Shown here piece by piece: positions 17,410-26,014 of a DNA stretch of 64,000 nucleotides. Under the pieces are notes generated by a model. It ran no database searches. It worked only from the letters and a program-made list of their open reading frames with translations, and had not been told where the DNA came from. Position numbers and translations under genes: made by a program. This DNA is from Pseudonocardia sediminis (GTDB taxonomy: Bacteria; Actinomycetota; Actinomycetes; Mycobacteriales; Pseudonocardiaceae): positions 3,842,001 to 3,906,000 of the forward strand of contig NZ_SHKL01000001.1 in the NCBI RefSeq assembly GCF_004217185.1, read 5' to 3'. Every line of letters starts with the position of its first letter. The stretch's first letter is position 1.

Positions 17410-18879
17410 TCAGCGGAAGGCGCCGCCGTCGACGTCGACGCGGCGGCCGCACCACTCCTCGGTCTCCATGGCGGCCGTCACGTCCGGGTCCTCGCAGCGG
17501 GCCATGGTGCGGCGGCCGTCGGGCAGGTCCAGGACGGCGACGCCGCGGTCGGGCTTGCCGGGGATGTGGAGCACCGTGTACCCCGCGACGACGGCGGAGC
17601 CGGTGTACTCGTCGACCACCTCGACCTCGCTTCCGCTCTCCCGGGCCTGCGCGGTGACGTCGAGGCTCGCGAACGGCCGTGACGGCGGGGCCGACGACCA
17701 GATCGCGGCCGCCTGCTTCGTCATCAGCCCGGACACACAGCTGACCAGACCGGTCCCGCCGTCGGCGCGGATCTGCTCGGCCATCCGGCACGTCGCCTGC
17801 AGGACGTAGTTGTTGTACGGCCCGCCCGCCCACGGCATCCCGCCGGTGACCGTCAGCGCGCGCTCCTCGGAGACCCCCAGTGCGTCGGCGAACATCTCGA
17901 CCGCCACCGGGAAGCAGCTGTAGAGGTCGACCAGGTCCAGGTCGTCGGCGCTCGAGCCGGCGTGGTCGAGCACCGCGGCGGCGACGGCGCGGGCACCCGG
18001 CGAGTCGCCGAGATCGGCGCGGCGGCACACGTTCACCATGTGGTTGGACTCCGCAGCGACGACCGGGAAGACCCACCTCTCGCGCGGCACCCCGATCTCC
18101 TCGGCGACCCCGGCCGAGCACAGCAGCAGTGCCCCGGCCTGGTCGACGCTCCACGAGCTGGTGTGCGAGCGGGTGTAGGGGAACGCCATCATCGGGTTCG
18201 ACGGCCCGGCGTCGCGGATCTCGGCGGGCGCGGCGGAGCGGGGGCGCCAGGCGTCCGGGTTGCCGGTGGCGACCTCGGAGAAGCGGCTGTACATCGCCGC
18301 GATCCGGTCGCGGGACTCGTCGAGGCCCAGGCCGTGACGGGCCCGGAACCCGGCCTCCAGCACGGCGTAGTAGCCGACGGCGCGCGACAGCCCGGCCGTC
18401 GCCTCCACGGGGAGACGCAGCTCCGCGTCCGGGGTGCGGTGCACGTCGGGCACGCCGTCGTCCGCGGTCTCGGACGCCTCGGTGCCGGCCCGCGCGGCCT
18501 GACGGATCCGGTGCCCCGCCTCGCCGCCGACGACCGCGGCCACCGCGATCTCGCCGTCGGCGATCTTCTGTGCGCACTCGGAGATCAACGACTGCTGCAG
18601 GACGCCGACCTCGGCCAGGACCGTCGTGGCCCCGGGGGCGAGCAGGCGGCCGGGGTCGCCGTAGTCCCACCGCCCGTGCGGCACCGCGATGTGCTCGATG
18701 CGGCCCAGCAGGTCCCCGTGCCCCCCGCGTGACGGGGCCCCGGCGTCACGCCCGGCGGTGTCGAGCGCGCGGCGCATCAGCTCCAGCGGCTCCGCGGCGT
18801 CGGTGTGGTCCTCGCACTTCTGCGACGCCGTGCCCACCCCGACGAGCACCGGGGTCGTGGGTCCGACCGGCCCGCTCAC
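17410..18879 (-). CDS. Thiolase-superfamily acetyl-CoA acetyltransferase-like protein
   Basis: 489 residues. GTG at 18879 gives VSGPVGPTTPVLVGVG, the usual thiolase-type start. It is longer than classical thiolases (about 390) and belongs to the 490-residue actinobacterial 'acetyl-CoA acetyltransferase' group with an added C-terminal OB-like domain (EVVDEYTGSAVVAGYTVLH). Conserved segments: AESNHMVNVCRRADL, DLVDLYSCFPVAVEMF (the Cys there is the likely reactive-site region), GGMPWAGGPYNNY. Probable thiolytic or lipid-transfer-like role on acyl-CoA; whether it keeps thiolase chemistry is uncertain. Confidence 0.85.
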   Translation of the reverse strand: MSGPVGPTTPVLVGVGTASQKCEDHTDAAEPLELMRRALDTAGRDAGAPSRGGHGDLLGRIEHIAVPHGRWDYGDPGRLLAPGATTVLAEVGVLQQSLISECAQKIADGEIAVAAVVGGEAGHRIRQAARAGTEASETADDGVPDVHRTPDAELRLPVEATAGLSRAVGYYAVLEAGFRARHGLGLDESRDRIAAMYSRFSEVATGNPDAWRPRSAAPAEIRDAGPSNPMMAFPYTRSHTSSWSVDQAGALLLCSAGVAEEIGVPRERWVFPVVAAESNHMVNVCRRADLGDSPGARAVAAAVLDHAGSSADDLDLVDLYSCFPVAVEMFADALGVSEERALTVTGGMPWAGGPYNNYVLQATCRMAEQIRADGGTGLVSCVSGLMTKQAAAIWSSAPPSRPFASLDVTAQARESGSEVEVVDEYTGSAVVAGYTVLHIPGKPDRGVAVLDLPDGRRTMARCEDPDVTAAMETEEWCGRRVDVDGGAFR

Positions 18880-19124
18880 GCGGGGCTCCCGGACCGCGAC
18901 GGCTGCTGCTCCACCGTGATCGTCAACTGCCCCGTCCTCGTTGCACCGCTGCAGGTCCGGGCTCCCGCGCCGGAGTGTTGATCGAGGCTGGCACCGGGCC
19001 GTCGGCGGAGTCAAGGCCGGGCGCGGGGCCACACCGGCGCCGACCCCGGCCGGATCCGCACCCCTGCCGTCGATGCGCACCTGCCGCAGAGGGTGCGGAC
19101 CGGCGCACCGGATGCGGACTCCGG
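18880..19124. other. Intergenic region carrying repeat element
   Basis: 245 bp between the start of the thiolase-like gene and the end of the Pr6Pr gene. No coding frame with support. Its last third (19053-19119) is a copy of the element also found at 29004-29073; the rest should hold the promoter of the thiolase-like gene. Confidence 0.5.
19053..19119. repeat. Intergenic palindromic element, copy 1
   Basis: About 67 bp containing atccgcacc (19054-19062), a second inverted copy gatgcgcacc, then gggtgcggacc and gatgcggact in the opposite sense. The order of two inward and two outward GGTGCGGAT-like units matches copy 2 at 29004-29073. Both copies lie just beyond the stop codon of a leftward gene, so they may act as 3'-end hairpins. 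Confidence 0.65.
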
Positions 19125-19760
19125 TCAGGCGACCGGCTCGGGGACTCTCGCGCGGGCCGCCACGGAGGCCCGGCCCAGTGCCGTGATCACGTACCCGAGC
19201 CCGACGAAACCCAGCGCGAGGAGGCCGATGTTGCCGACGACCGCGGCCGTGCCGACCGAGTCCGGGTCGAGGAAGTAGTACGGCGCCCGCCGTCCGGCCT
19301 CGTTGAGCACGGCCAGCGCGAGCCCCAGGTAGGCCACCGGGTAGGCGAGCCAGGCGATCGGCTGCCACCACCGGACGTCGCCCTGGCTGCGGCCCACCAG
19401 CAGCCAGTCGGTCAACGCCAGCACCGGCATCACGACGTGCAGCAGGACGTTCGCCGGGGTGTAGCCCATGCTCTGGTCGGTCAGGAACACGTTCCACACC
19501 AGACCCGCGACGACGACGTAGAGCACCACGGCACCGCGCAGACCGGGCCGCGCGTCGGCCCGGGCGGAGAACAGGGACCACGCGTAGAACACCGCCGCCA
19601 GCACGTTGACCTGGTAGGTGAACGTGGTCAGCCGCCACAGCACCCCCGACCGCGACGTCGTCTCGACCAGCAGGAGCGCCAGAAGCACCGCGGCCACGAT
19701 CACCACCCGCAGGACCCCGCGCAGCCTCGGCCTGCCGGCGGCGCCGGTCACGTCGTTCAT
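19125..19760 (-). CDS. Pr6Pr family integral membrane protein
   Basis: 211 residues with about six hydrophobic helices (for example VVIVAAVLLALLLVE, VNVLAAVFYAWSLF, AVVLYVVVAGLVWNVFL, NVLLHVVMPVLALTDW, VVGNIGLLALGFVGLGYV). Pr6Pr (FAR-17a/AIG1-like) proteins are membrane proteins of unknown biochemical role in bacteria; related eukaryotic proteins hydrolyse fatty-acid esters. Divergent from the TetR gene with a palindrome-rich spacer, so TetR is a plausible repressor. Confidence 0.88.
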   Translation of the reverse strand: MNDVTGAAGRPRLRGVLRVVIVAAVLLALLLVETTSRSGVLWRLTTFTYQVNVLAAVFYAWSLFSARADARPGLRGAVVLYVVVAGLVWNVFLTDQSMGYTPANVLLHVVMPVLALTDWLLVGRSQGDVRWWQPIAWLAYPVAYLGLALAVLNEAGRRAPYYFLDPDSVGTAAVVGNIGLLALGFVGLGYVITALGRASVAARARVPEPVA

Positions 19761-19885
19761 GTCAGGTGCAACTCCCCGGCACGTGATCGGGTTCCCGATC
19801 GTTCCGGCGATCACAGTCGGTACGTCCGATTTTCGGATAACGATCGCTCTTGTCATAGCGATCGCTCGCGGAGCACACTCGGGCC
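19761..19885. promoter_or_regulatory. Divergent TetR promoter with inverted repeats
   Basis: Two inverted repeats sit here: cgatcgct (19841-19848) with agcgatcg (19857-19864), perfect 8-bp arms and an 8-bp spacer; and tccga/tcgga (19825-19837) with a 3-bp spacer. The larger one overlaps the probable promoter of the TetR gene and is a good autoregulatory operator candidate. Confidence 0.55.
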
Positions 19886-20497
19886 GTGCCCCGGATGACC
19901 CGCGCCGAGTCGAAGGCCCGGACGCGTACCGCGCTGCTCGACGCGGCGGAGCGGATCGTCGCGCGCAAGGGCTACGCCGGCGCCGGGGTCGACGAGATCG
20001 CCGCCGAGGCGGGCTACTCGGTCGGCGCGCTCTACTCGAACTTCCGTAACAAGGAGGAGCTGCTGGTCGCCCTCGTCGCGGACCGGGCGAACGACCACGT
20101 CACCGACACGGCCGAGGTGCTCGCCGACGGCGCGGACGCCGACCGGATGCCGGCACTGAACCGCCGGCTCGCCCGCGTGGCCGACTCCGAGGACCTGACC
20201 CTGCTGCAGTCGGAGCTGTGGGCCTACGCCGTGCGCAATCCCGACGTCCGCGACCGGATCGCCGCGCAGCTGCGCGGCCCGCACGACGCCGTGTCCGCCC
20301 TGCTCGGCGAGCAGCGCGCCCGCGACGACGAGCGCTGGGCGGCGGGCGACGACGAGATCGCCACCGTGGTGCTCGCCCTGTTCGGCGGTCTGGTGCGCCA
20401 GCGCCGCCTCGACCCCGCCAGCGTCCCCGACGACCTGTACGGACGCGCCCTGACCTGGCTGTTCGACGGCCTCTCCCGATCCGAGGAGCCCCTGTGA
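19886..20497 (+). CDS. TetR-family transcriptional regulator
   Basis: 203 residues. Helix-turn-helix is clear: ALLDAAERIVARKGYAGAGV, DEIAAEAGYSVGALYSNFRNKEELL (read as consecutive helices). The C-terminal ligand domain is unspecific. GTG 19886 is used; ATG 19895 is an alternative. The stop overlaps the GTG of a P450 (GTGA), so regulator and P450 are one transcript. Likely represses its own operon and perhaps the divergent Pr6Pr gene. Confidence 0.93.
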   Translation: MPRMTRAESKARTRTALLDAAERIVARKGYAGAGVDEIAAEAGYSVGALYSNFRNKEELLVALVADRANDHVTDTAEVLADGADADRMPALNRRLARVADSEDLTLLQSELWAYAVRNPDVRDRIAAQLRGPHDAVSALLGEQRARDDERWAAGDDEIATVVLALFGGLVRQRRLDPASVPDDLYGRALTWLFDGLSRSEEPL

Positions 20498-21727
20498 CCA
20501 CCACCGACGCACCCGATCTCGCCACGCTGTTCTCCCCCGAGCACCGCGCCGACCCCTACCCCGCCTACCGCCGGTGGCGGGAGAACACCCCGATCGCCGA
20601 GCTCGCGCCCGGGTTCCTCGTGCTCAGCTCGCACGAGGCCTGCTCGGAGGTGCTGCGCAACCCGGCGTTCGGCCACGCCGAGCCCGGGGACGACGTCCCG
20701 GGCCCGCTGGGCGGCGGCCGTCCCCGCGGGGGCGACACCTCGCTGCTCGACGACCAGGGCCGTCCCGTCATCTCGTTCCTGGGCCTGAACCCGCCGGACC
20801 ACACCCGGCTGCGACGGCTGGTGTCCAAGGCGTTCACCGCGCGCACCGTCGCCGGGCTGGTCCCGCGCGTGGAGGAGATCACCGCCGAGCTGCTCGACGC
20901 CGCGCTCGACGCCGGCGAGGTCGACCTGCTCGGCGCCCTGGCCGAGCCGCTGCCGGTGCGGGTGATCAGCGAGATGCTCGGCGTTCCGGCGTCCGACCAC
21001 GCCCGCTTCGCCGCCTGGTCGCACGCCATGGCCCGCGGCACCGACCCGGCGTTCCTGCTCTCCGACGAGACCCTGGCCGCCGTCTCGACCGCCCGCGAGG
21101 AGTACAGCGAGTACTTCCGCGATCTCGCCGCCCGGCGCCGCGCGGATCCCGGGGACGACCTGCTCTCCGCCCTGGTCGGGGTCTCCGACGCCGGGGACAC
21201 GCTCACCGAGAACGAGCTGCTGGTGACCTGCATCCTGTTGCTCACCGCGGGCCACGAGACGACGGTCAACCTGATCGGCAACGGCACCCTGGCCCTGCTG
21301 CGCAACCCGGAGCAGCTCGCGGCTCTGCGCGACGACGCGGACGTCGCCGAGCCGGCCGTGGAGGAGCTGCTGCGTTACGACTCCCCGGTCCAGCTCACCG
21401 TCCGCCAGGCGCTGGAGGACACCACGATCGGCGACGTCCCCGCCGCACGCGGCACGGTCGCCCTGCTCCTGGTGGGGGCGGCGAACCGGGACCCGTCCGC
21501 GCACGAGGACCCGGACCGCCTCGATGTGACCCGCCCGCCGTCGCGTCACCTGGCGTTCGGCCAGGGCATCCACTTCTGCCTGGGCGCCGCTGGCCCGGGC
21601 CGAGGGCCGCACCGCCCTGCGCGAGCTGGCCCGCCGGGCACCCGACCTGCGCGCCGCCGGTGACCCGGTGTGGAAGGAGAACATCACCCTCCGAGGCCTG
21701 GCGAGCCTGCCGGTCGCCCTGCGCTGA
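20494..21727 (+). pseudogene. Cytochrome P450 with a frameshift after the haem loop
   Basis: CYP107-like P450. The first frame (GTG 20494) is normal through I-helix AGHETTVNLI, ExxR in EELLRYD and haem loop FGQGIHFCLGA, then derails into GPGRGPHRPARAG and stops at 21663. The expected continuation LARAEGRTALRELARR is found intact in another frame from 21590 and runs to the stop at 21725-21727. Between GCC (21586-21588) and CTG (21590) one codon is reduced to a single base, so two bases are missing (or one is extra). The break is in GC-rich sequence; a sequencing error is possible, otherwise the last 45 residues are lost and the enzyme is probably inactive. Confidence 0.88.
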
Positions 21728-22706
21728 CGGGGACGGCCGGGCCCGCGGCGGCACGGCGCAGGGCCCGGTAGAGGACCGGGACCTCGCCGAGCCTCCTCCG
21801 CAGGGCACGTTCCAGCCCGGCGATCGGGTAGAGGTTCTGCGGGGCGCGGGAGTCCTTGTACTCGACGGAGGCGTAGCGCGGCAGGACCGCCTGCGACAGC
21901 GTCGCCATCGTGATCGCGTCCGCCGCGGGCAGCTCGGCCCCGCACTCGACGCGGACCACCCCGGCCCACGGGGCGCCCGGCGCGCAGGGCAGGCGCAGGT
22001 ACCAGGTGTAGCGCGACCAGGACGTCCCGACGCGGAACACCGGCGTCCGCTCCCCCGCCCGCAGCCGCGACACCACGGCGCCGAGAGGCGCGGGCAGGTA
22101 CTCGCTGCGGTGGCTCTTCACGAACCCCAGCACCCGGGGCAGGTGCTGGCGCCCGCGCAGCGGCCCGTCGACCACCAGCAGGTCGGACCCGCCGGGCAGC
22201 GCGTCACGCGCGGTGCCCGCCGCGACCAGCTCCACCTCGGCCAGCTCACGCTGCAGGGCCAGCGAGAGCACCTGCATCGGGGCGGTGTCGGCCCGCTCGG
22301 CGGTGACGCTCGCGCGGTACCGCCCGGCCGTGGTGACCACGTCCTCGGCGTCGGCCCGGGTGGTGACCAGCGCCCGGCGGACGAGCGACGTGCTCAGGTG
22401 TGCGACCTCGCCCGCGCGGCAGCACACGACTCCCGCCGCGTACGAGGCGCACAACGCCGGCGAGGCGACGCCGTCCGGCTCGTCTACCCAGATCTGGGCG
22501 TCCACCCGCCGGACCCCGTCGACGAACAGCACCGTCTCCGGCAGCACGACGCCGGAACCGTGGCCGACCGGGGCCCACGCCGCCTCCGGGACCTCCACCG
22601 CGACGTCGATCTCGGCACTCGACGGCTCGGCGCCGGTCTCCGTGCCGGGTTCGACGTCCAGGCTGGTGCCGTAGGTCGGGTCCCACGGGTCGACGGCGAA
22701 CCTCAC
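21684..22706 (-). CDS. nurA: NurA-family DNA end-processing nuclease
   Basis: 340 residues. GTG overlaps the sbcC stop (GTGA). NurA signatures in order: LFVDGVRR (first catalytic Asp, about residue 63), LLVVDGPLRGR (second Asp, about 180), GFVKSHRSEYLP (conserved Lys, about 197), VVRVE (about 254) and the C-terminal RAPQNLYPIAGLERALRRRLG split around the YP. NurA is a single-strand endonuclease and 5'-3' exonuclease that works inside the HerA hexamer ring to resect DNA ends with Mre11-Rad50. Its position as last gene of herA-sbcD-sbcC-nurA supports that role. The 3' end overlaps the P450 remnant on the other strand. Confidence 0.88.
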   Translation of the reverse strand: MRFAVDPWDPTYGTSLDVEPGTETGAEPSSAEIDVAVEVPEAAWAPVGHGSGVVLPETVLFVDGVRRVDAQIWVDEPDGVASPALCASYAAGVVCCRAGEVAHLSTSLVRRALVTTRADAEDVVTTAGRYRASVTAERADTAPMQVLSLALQRELAEVELVAAGTARDALPGGSDLLVVDGPLRGRQHLPRVLGFVKSHRSEYLPAPLGAVVSRLRAGERTPVFRVGTSWSRYTWYLRLPCAPGAPWAGVVRVECGAELPAADAITMATLSQAVLPRYASVEYKDSRAPQNLYPIAGLERALRRRLGEVPVLYRALRRAAAGPAVPVSAGRPAGSPGLGG

Positions 22707-25700
22707 GCGCCCTCCCGGACCACGCTCGACGTGCGCTGGTCGCGGCTCAGCGAGAACCGGACCGGGATCCGCTCGGCCAGCGCGGGCACGTGCGTGATCA
22801 CCCCGACCATCCGGTCGCCGCGCACGGCCAGGTTCTCCAGCGCGCTCGCGACGATCTCCAGGTTCGCCTCGTCGAGCGTGCCGAAGCCCTCGTCGAGGAA
22901 GATCGACTCCAGCGTCGGGGCGCCGTGGGCGGCCAGCCCGGACAGCTGCGCCGACAGGGCGAGCGCGAGCGCCAGGGACGCCTGGAACGTCTCCCCGCCG
23001 GACAGCGTCTTCACCGGGCGGCGGGCGTCGGCGTCGGCGTGGTCGACGACGAGGAATTCGCCCTTGTCGTGGGTCAGCTCGAACTGCCCGCCGGACAGGT
23101 CCGCCAGGCTCGCCGAGGCGTCGACGACGAGCGCGTCCAGCGCGGAGGCGACCAGCCAGCGTGGGAAGTTGTTGGAACGCAGCTGGTCCCCGAGCAGCTT
23201 CGCGACCTCGCGGGACTCCTGGGCCTGCGCCCGGTCGGCGACCAGTCCGGCGGCGGCCTCCCGGCGTTCGACGACGCGGGCGCGGGCGGCGCGGGCGCTC
23301 TCCAGCGCCGTGGCGACCGCCGCGGGCGCGGTGCGGGCCGGTTCCGGTCCGGCGCTCACGTCGTGGGTGCGCAGGTCCTCGACCAGCCGCTCCTGCAACG
23401 AGTCCCGGTGCGTGCGGGCGTGGTCGGTGGCGTCGTGGGCGTCGGCCAGCGACCGCTCCCGGGCCGTCGTCTCGCGCGTCGCCCAGGTCGTCAGGGCCTT
23501 TCCGGCGGCGGCCGGCTCGTCGCCGTCCAGCGCCGGCGCGCCGAGCGCCACGAGCGGGTCGCGGGTGGCGCGCAGCGCGTCCCAGGCCTGCTGGACCTCC
23601 CGTTCTCCCGCCCGCGCGTCCTCCTCGGCCGTCCGCAGCGCGGTGCGGGCGGCACGCAGCGCCACGTCGGCTTCCCGGGCGGAGGCGTCCAGCGCGTCGA
23701 TCCGGGCCAGCTCGGCGGCGGCCTGGGTGTCGGTGGGCTCGCCGTCGAGCGAGGTCCGCAGCTCGCCGGCGCGGCGTTGCGCCGTCGCGAGCGCACCGGC
23801 CGCCTCCTGCTCGGCGCGGGCGGCGGCGGTCTCGTCGCGCCGGCGTGCGGTGGCGGCGTGGTCGGCGTCGGCGAACGCCTGCTCGGCCGCGGCGCGGTCG
23901 CGTTCCGCGGCCTCGGTGGCGGCTTGCGCCGGGCCGGCCTCCTTCTCCCGGCGAGCGGCCTCCGACTTCGCCCAGGCGACGAGGGCCCGCCATCCGGCCG
24001 CGACGTCGTCGGTGTCGACACCGGGGGCGCCGAACGGGACCAGCGGGTCACGTGCCGTTCCGAGCTGCGCGGCCGCGGCTGCGGTGTCGGTGCGGACCGA
24101 CTCCACGACGCCGGCGGCGGCGTCCCGTTCCCTCCGTGCGGTGCGGGCCGCGGTGGCGGCGTCGTCCACGTCGCGGGCGAGCCGGTCGATCCCGGCCAGC
24201 GTCTCCTCGACGCCGTCGGGGTCCGGCAGCCCGGCCAGTGCGGCCTCCAGGCGCGCCACCGCGGCGGTGGCCCGCTCGACCTCGGCGACGGCGGTGGCGC
24301 GGGCGGTGTCGGCGGCGGTCTTCGCCGACCGGGCCCGCTCGTACACCTCGTCGGCCGCGTCGACGGCGTGCCGGGCTCCGTCGAGGTCGGCGCCGGGCAG
24401 CGGCGGCGGGAGCGTGGCGACGGTCTGCGCGCAGACCGGGCAGTCCTCCCCGACCGCCAGGGCCGGGCGCAGCACCGCGGCCTGGTTGGTGCGTTCGATG
24501 CCGGACTGCTCGGCCCGCGCCGCGTCGAGGTGGTCGCGGGCGTCGGCCAGCGCTCCGCCGGCGACCGCGGCCTCCCGTTCGGCGGCGGTCAGGCGGGCGT
24601 CGGCGGCGTCGCGCTCGGTGCGGGCGGCGGCCAGCTCGTGGTGGTCGCGGCGGGCCTGCTCCAGCGGGGCGCGGTCCGGTGCGGCCGCGGCGGCGTCGCG
24701 CGCCGCGGTCTCCGCCTCCTCGGCGGCGGTCACCGCCCGGGTGGCCTCGTCGAGCCCCACGGTGGCGGCGGTCCTCCGGCGGTCGAGCTCGTCCAGGCCG
24801 CCGGGGGCGGACGGTGTGCGCAGTGCCCGGATCTCGGTGGTGAGGCGGCGGAGGGTCTCCTGCGCCGTGGTGAGGGCGTCGCCGGCGGCGTCGCGGGCGG
24901 TGCGCGCGGTGTCCACGGCCGTGCGGGCGGCCTCGGCGTCGGTGGCCGCCCGCGCGGCCCCGGTACCGGCCTCGTCGTGACGTGTCACCAGCGCCGGTAG
25001 CTTCGCGTCGAAGACGGCCAGCTCGGCGTGGTCGCGGCGGACCCGCTCCAGGCGTCCGCGCTCCGGCGCCGCGGCGTCGCGGGCCTCGCGGGCGGCGAGG
25101 TCGTCCCGCTCGGCCGCGTCGGCCTGCTCGCGCGCCGTCGCCGCCGCCCGGGCCGAGGAGTGACGGCGCAGGCCCAGCGCCGCGAGACCGTCGGGCACCT
25201 GCAGCGCGGCCAGGAGGTCGCGTTCGCCGCGCAGCCGGGTCACGGTCGTCTCGGCCGCGGCGAGGTCGGTGTCCGCAGCGCTCAGCTCGGGAAGGGCCTT
25301 CTCGACACGGGACGCCAGGTCCTCCAGCGCGGTCACGCGGACGGTCGCGGCCTGCTCGGCGTCGTCGGTGGCGTCGGCGTAGCGCTCGAGCTGCTCGCCG
25401 AGCAGGTCCGCCCGCTGCCCGGCGATCTTCGAGTCCTCGTTGGCGCGGCGCATGATCTGTTCGTAGACGTCGAGGCCGAGGATGCGTTCGAGCTTCTTCT
25501 GACGGTCGTTCGGCGCCGCGTGCAGGAAGTCGGCGAAGTCGCCCTGGGGCAGCACCACGCAGGTGCAGAAGTCCTCGAACGGGAGCCCGAGCAGGGCCTC
25601 CACCTGCTTGGACACGGTCGCCGCACCGTCCGCGACCGGCTCGGTCGCCGACTCCGGGCCGCCGTCGCTCTCAGGGTTGACGAGCCGCTCCAGCCGCGCA

Positions 25701-26014
25701 CCCTTGACCGTGACGTTGCCGGTGGAGGCGGTGCGGCGCAGCTCCCGGGCCACGACGTAGCGGGTGCCGGCGAGGTCGAAGACCAGGCTGACGGTGCCGC
25801 GCCCGGCCGTCGGGGCCAGCGCGAGGCCGACCGTGCGCCGGTCGTCCCAGCGGGGCACCGAGCCGTAGAGCGCGAACGTCATCGCGTCGATCACCGTGGA
25901 CTTGCCGGAGCCGGTCGGCCCGACGAGCACGAAGTAGTCGGCGCCCCGGAAGTCGACGACGGTGGGCTCGCGGAACGAGGCGAAGCCGTCCATCCGCAGC
26001 AGGACCGGGCGCAT
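22703..26014 (-). CDS. sbcC: SbcC/Rad50 SMC-like ATPase
   Basis: 1103 residues. ATG shares its A with the sbcD stop (TGATG). N-terminal Walker A GPTGSGKST (about 34-42) after FASFREPTVVDF, Q-loop region LPQGDFADFLHA, long Ala/Glu/Arg-rich coiled coils on both sides of the zinc hook CPVC (about 523-526), then signature LSGGETFQASLALAL and Walker B SIFLDEGFGTLD near the C-terminus. It forms the ATPase and tether of the SbcCD (Mre11-Rad50) complex, which opens hairpins and blocked DNA ends. The neighbouring herA and nurA suggest it feeds ends to a HerA-NurA resection machine. Confidence 0.97.
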   Translation of the reverse strand: MRPVLLRMDGFASFREPTVVDFRGADYFVLVGPTGSGKSTVIDAMTFALYGSVPRWDDRRTVGLALAPTAGRGTVSLVFDLAGTRYVVARELRRTASTGNVTVKGARLERLVNPESDGGPESATEPVADGAATVSKQVEALLGLPFEDFCTCVVLPQGDFADFLHAAPNDRQKKLERILGLDVYEQIMRRANEDSKIAGQRADLLGEQLERYADATDDAEQAATVRVTALEDLASRVEKALPELSAADTDLAAAETTVTRLRGERDLLAALQVPDGLAALGLRRHSSARAAATAREQADAAERDDLAAREARDAAAPERGRLERVRRDHAELAVFDAKLPALVTRHDEAGTGAARAATDAEAARTAVDTARTARDAAGDALTTAQETLRRLTTEIRALRTPSAPGGLDELDRRRTAATVGLDEATRAVTAAEEAETAARDAAAAAPDRAPLEQARRDHHELAAARTERDAADARLTAAEREAAVAGGALADARDHLDAARAEQSGIERTNQAAVLRPALAVGEDCPVCAQTVATLPPPLPGADLDGARHAVDAADEVYERARSAKTAADTARATAVAEVERATAAVARLEAALAGLPDPDGVEETLAGIDRLARDVDDAATAARTARRERDAAAGVVESVRTDTAAAAAQLGTARDPLVPFGAPGVDTDDVAAGWRALVAWAKSEAARREKEAGPAQAATEAAERDRAAAEQAFADADHAATARRRDETAAARAEQEAAGALATAQRRAGELRTSLDGEPTDTQAAAELARIDALDASAREADVALRAARTALRTAEEDARAGEREVQQAWDALRATRDPLVALGAPALDGDEPAAAGKALTTWATRETTARERSLADAHDATDHARTHRDSLQERLVEDLRTHDVSAGPEPARTAPAAVATALESARAARARVVERREAAAGLVADRAQAQESREVAKLLGDQLRSNNFPRWLVASALDALVVDASASLADLSGGQFELTHDKGEFLVVDHADADARRPVKTLSGGETFQASLALALALSAQLSGLAAHGAPTLESIFLDEGFGTLDEANLEIVASALENLAVRGDRMVGVITHVPALAERIPVRFSLSRDQRTSSVVREGA

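Noticed and set aside
20574..24980. Very long rightward open frame (over 1,400 codons) opposite sbcC and nurA
   Set aside because: It translates to Ala/Arg/Ser-rich sequence with no domain and lies antisense to well-supported sbcC/nurA; long antisense frames are normal in DNA this GC-rich.
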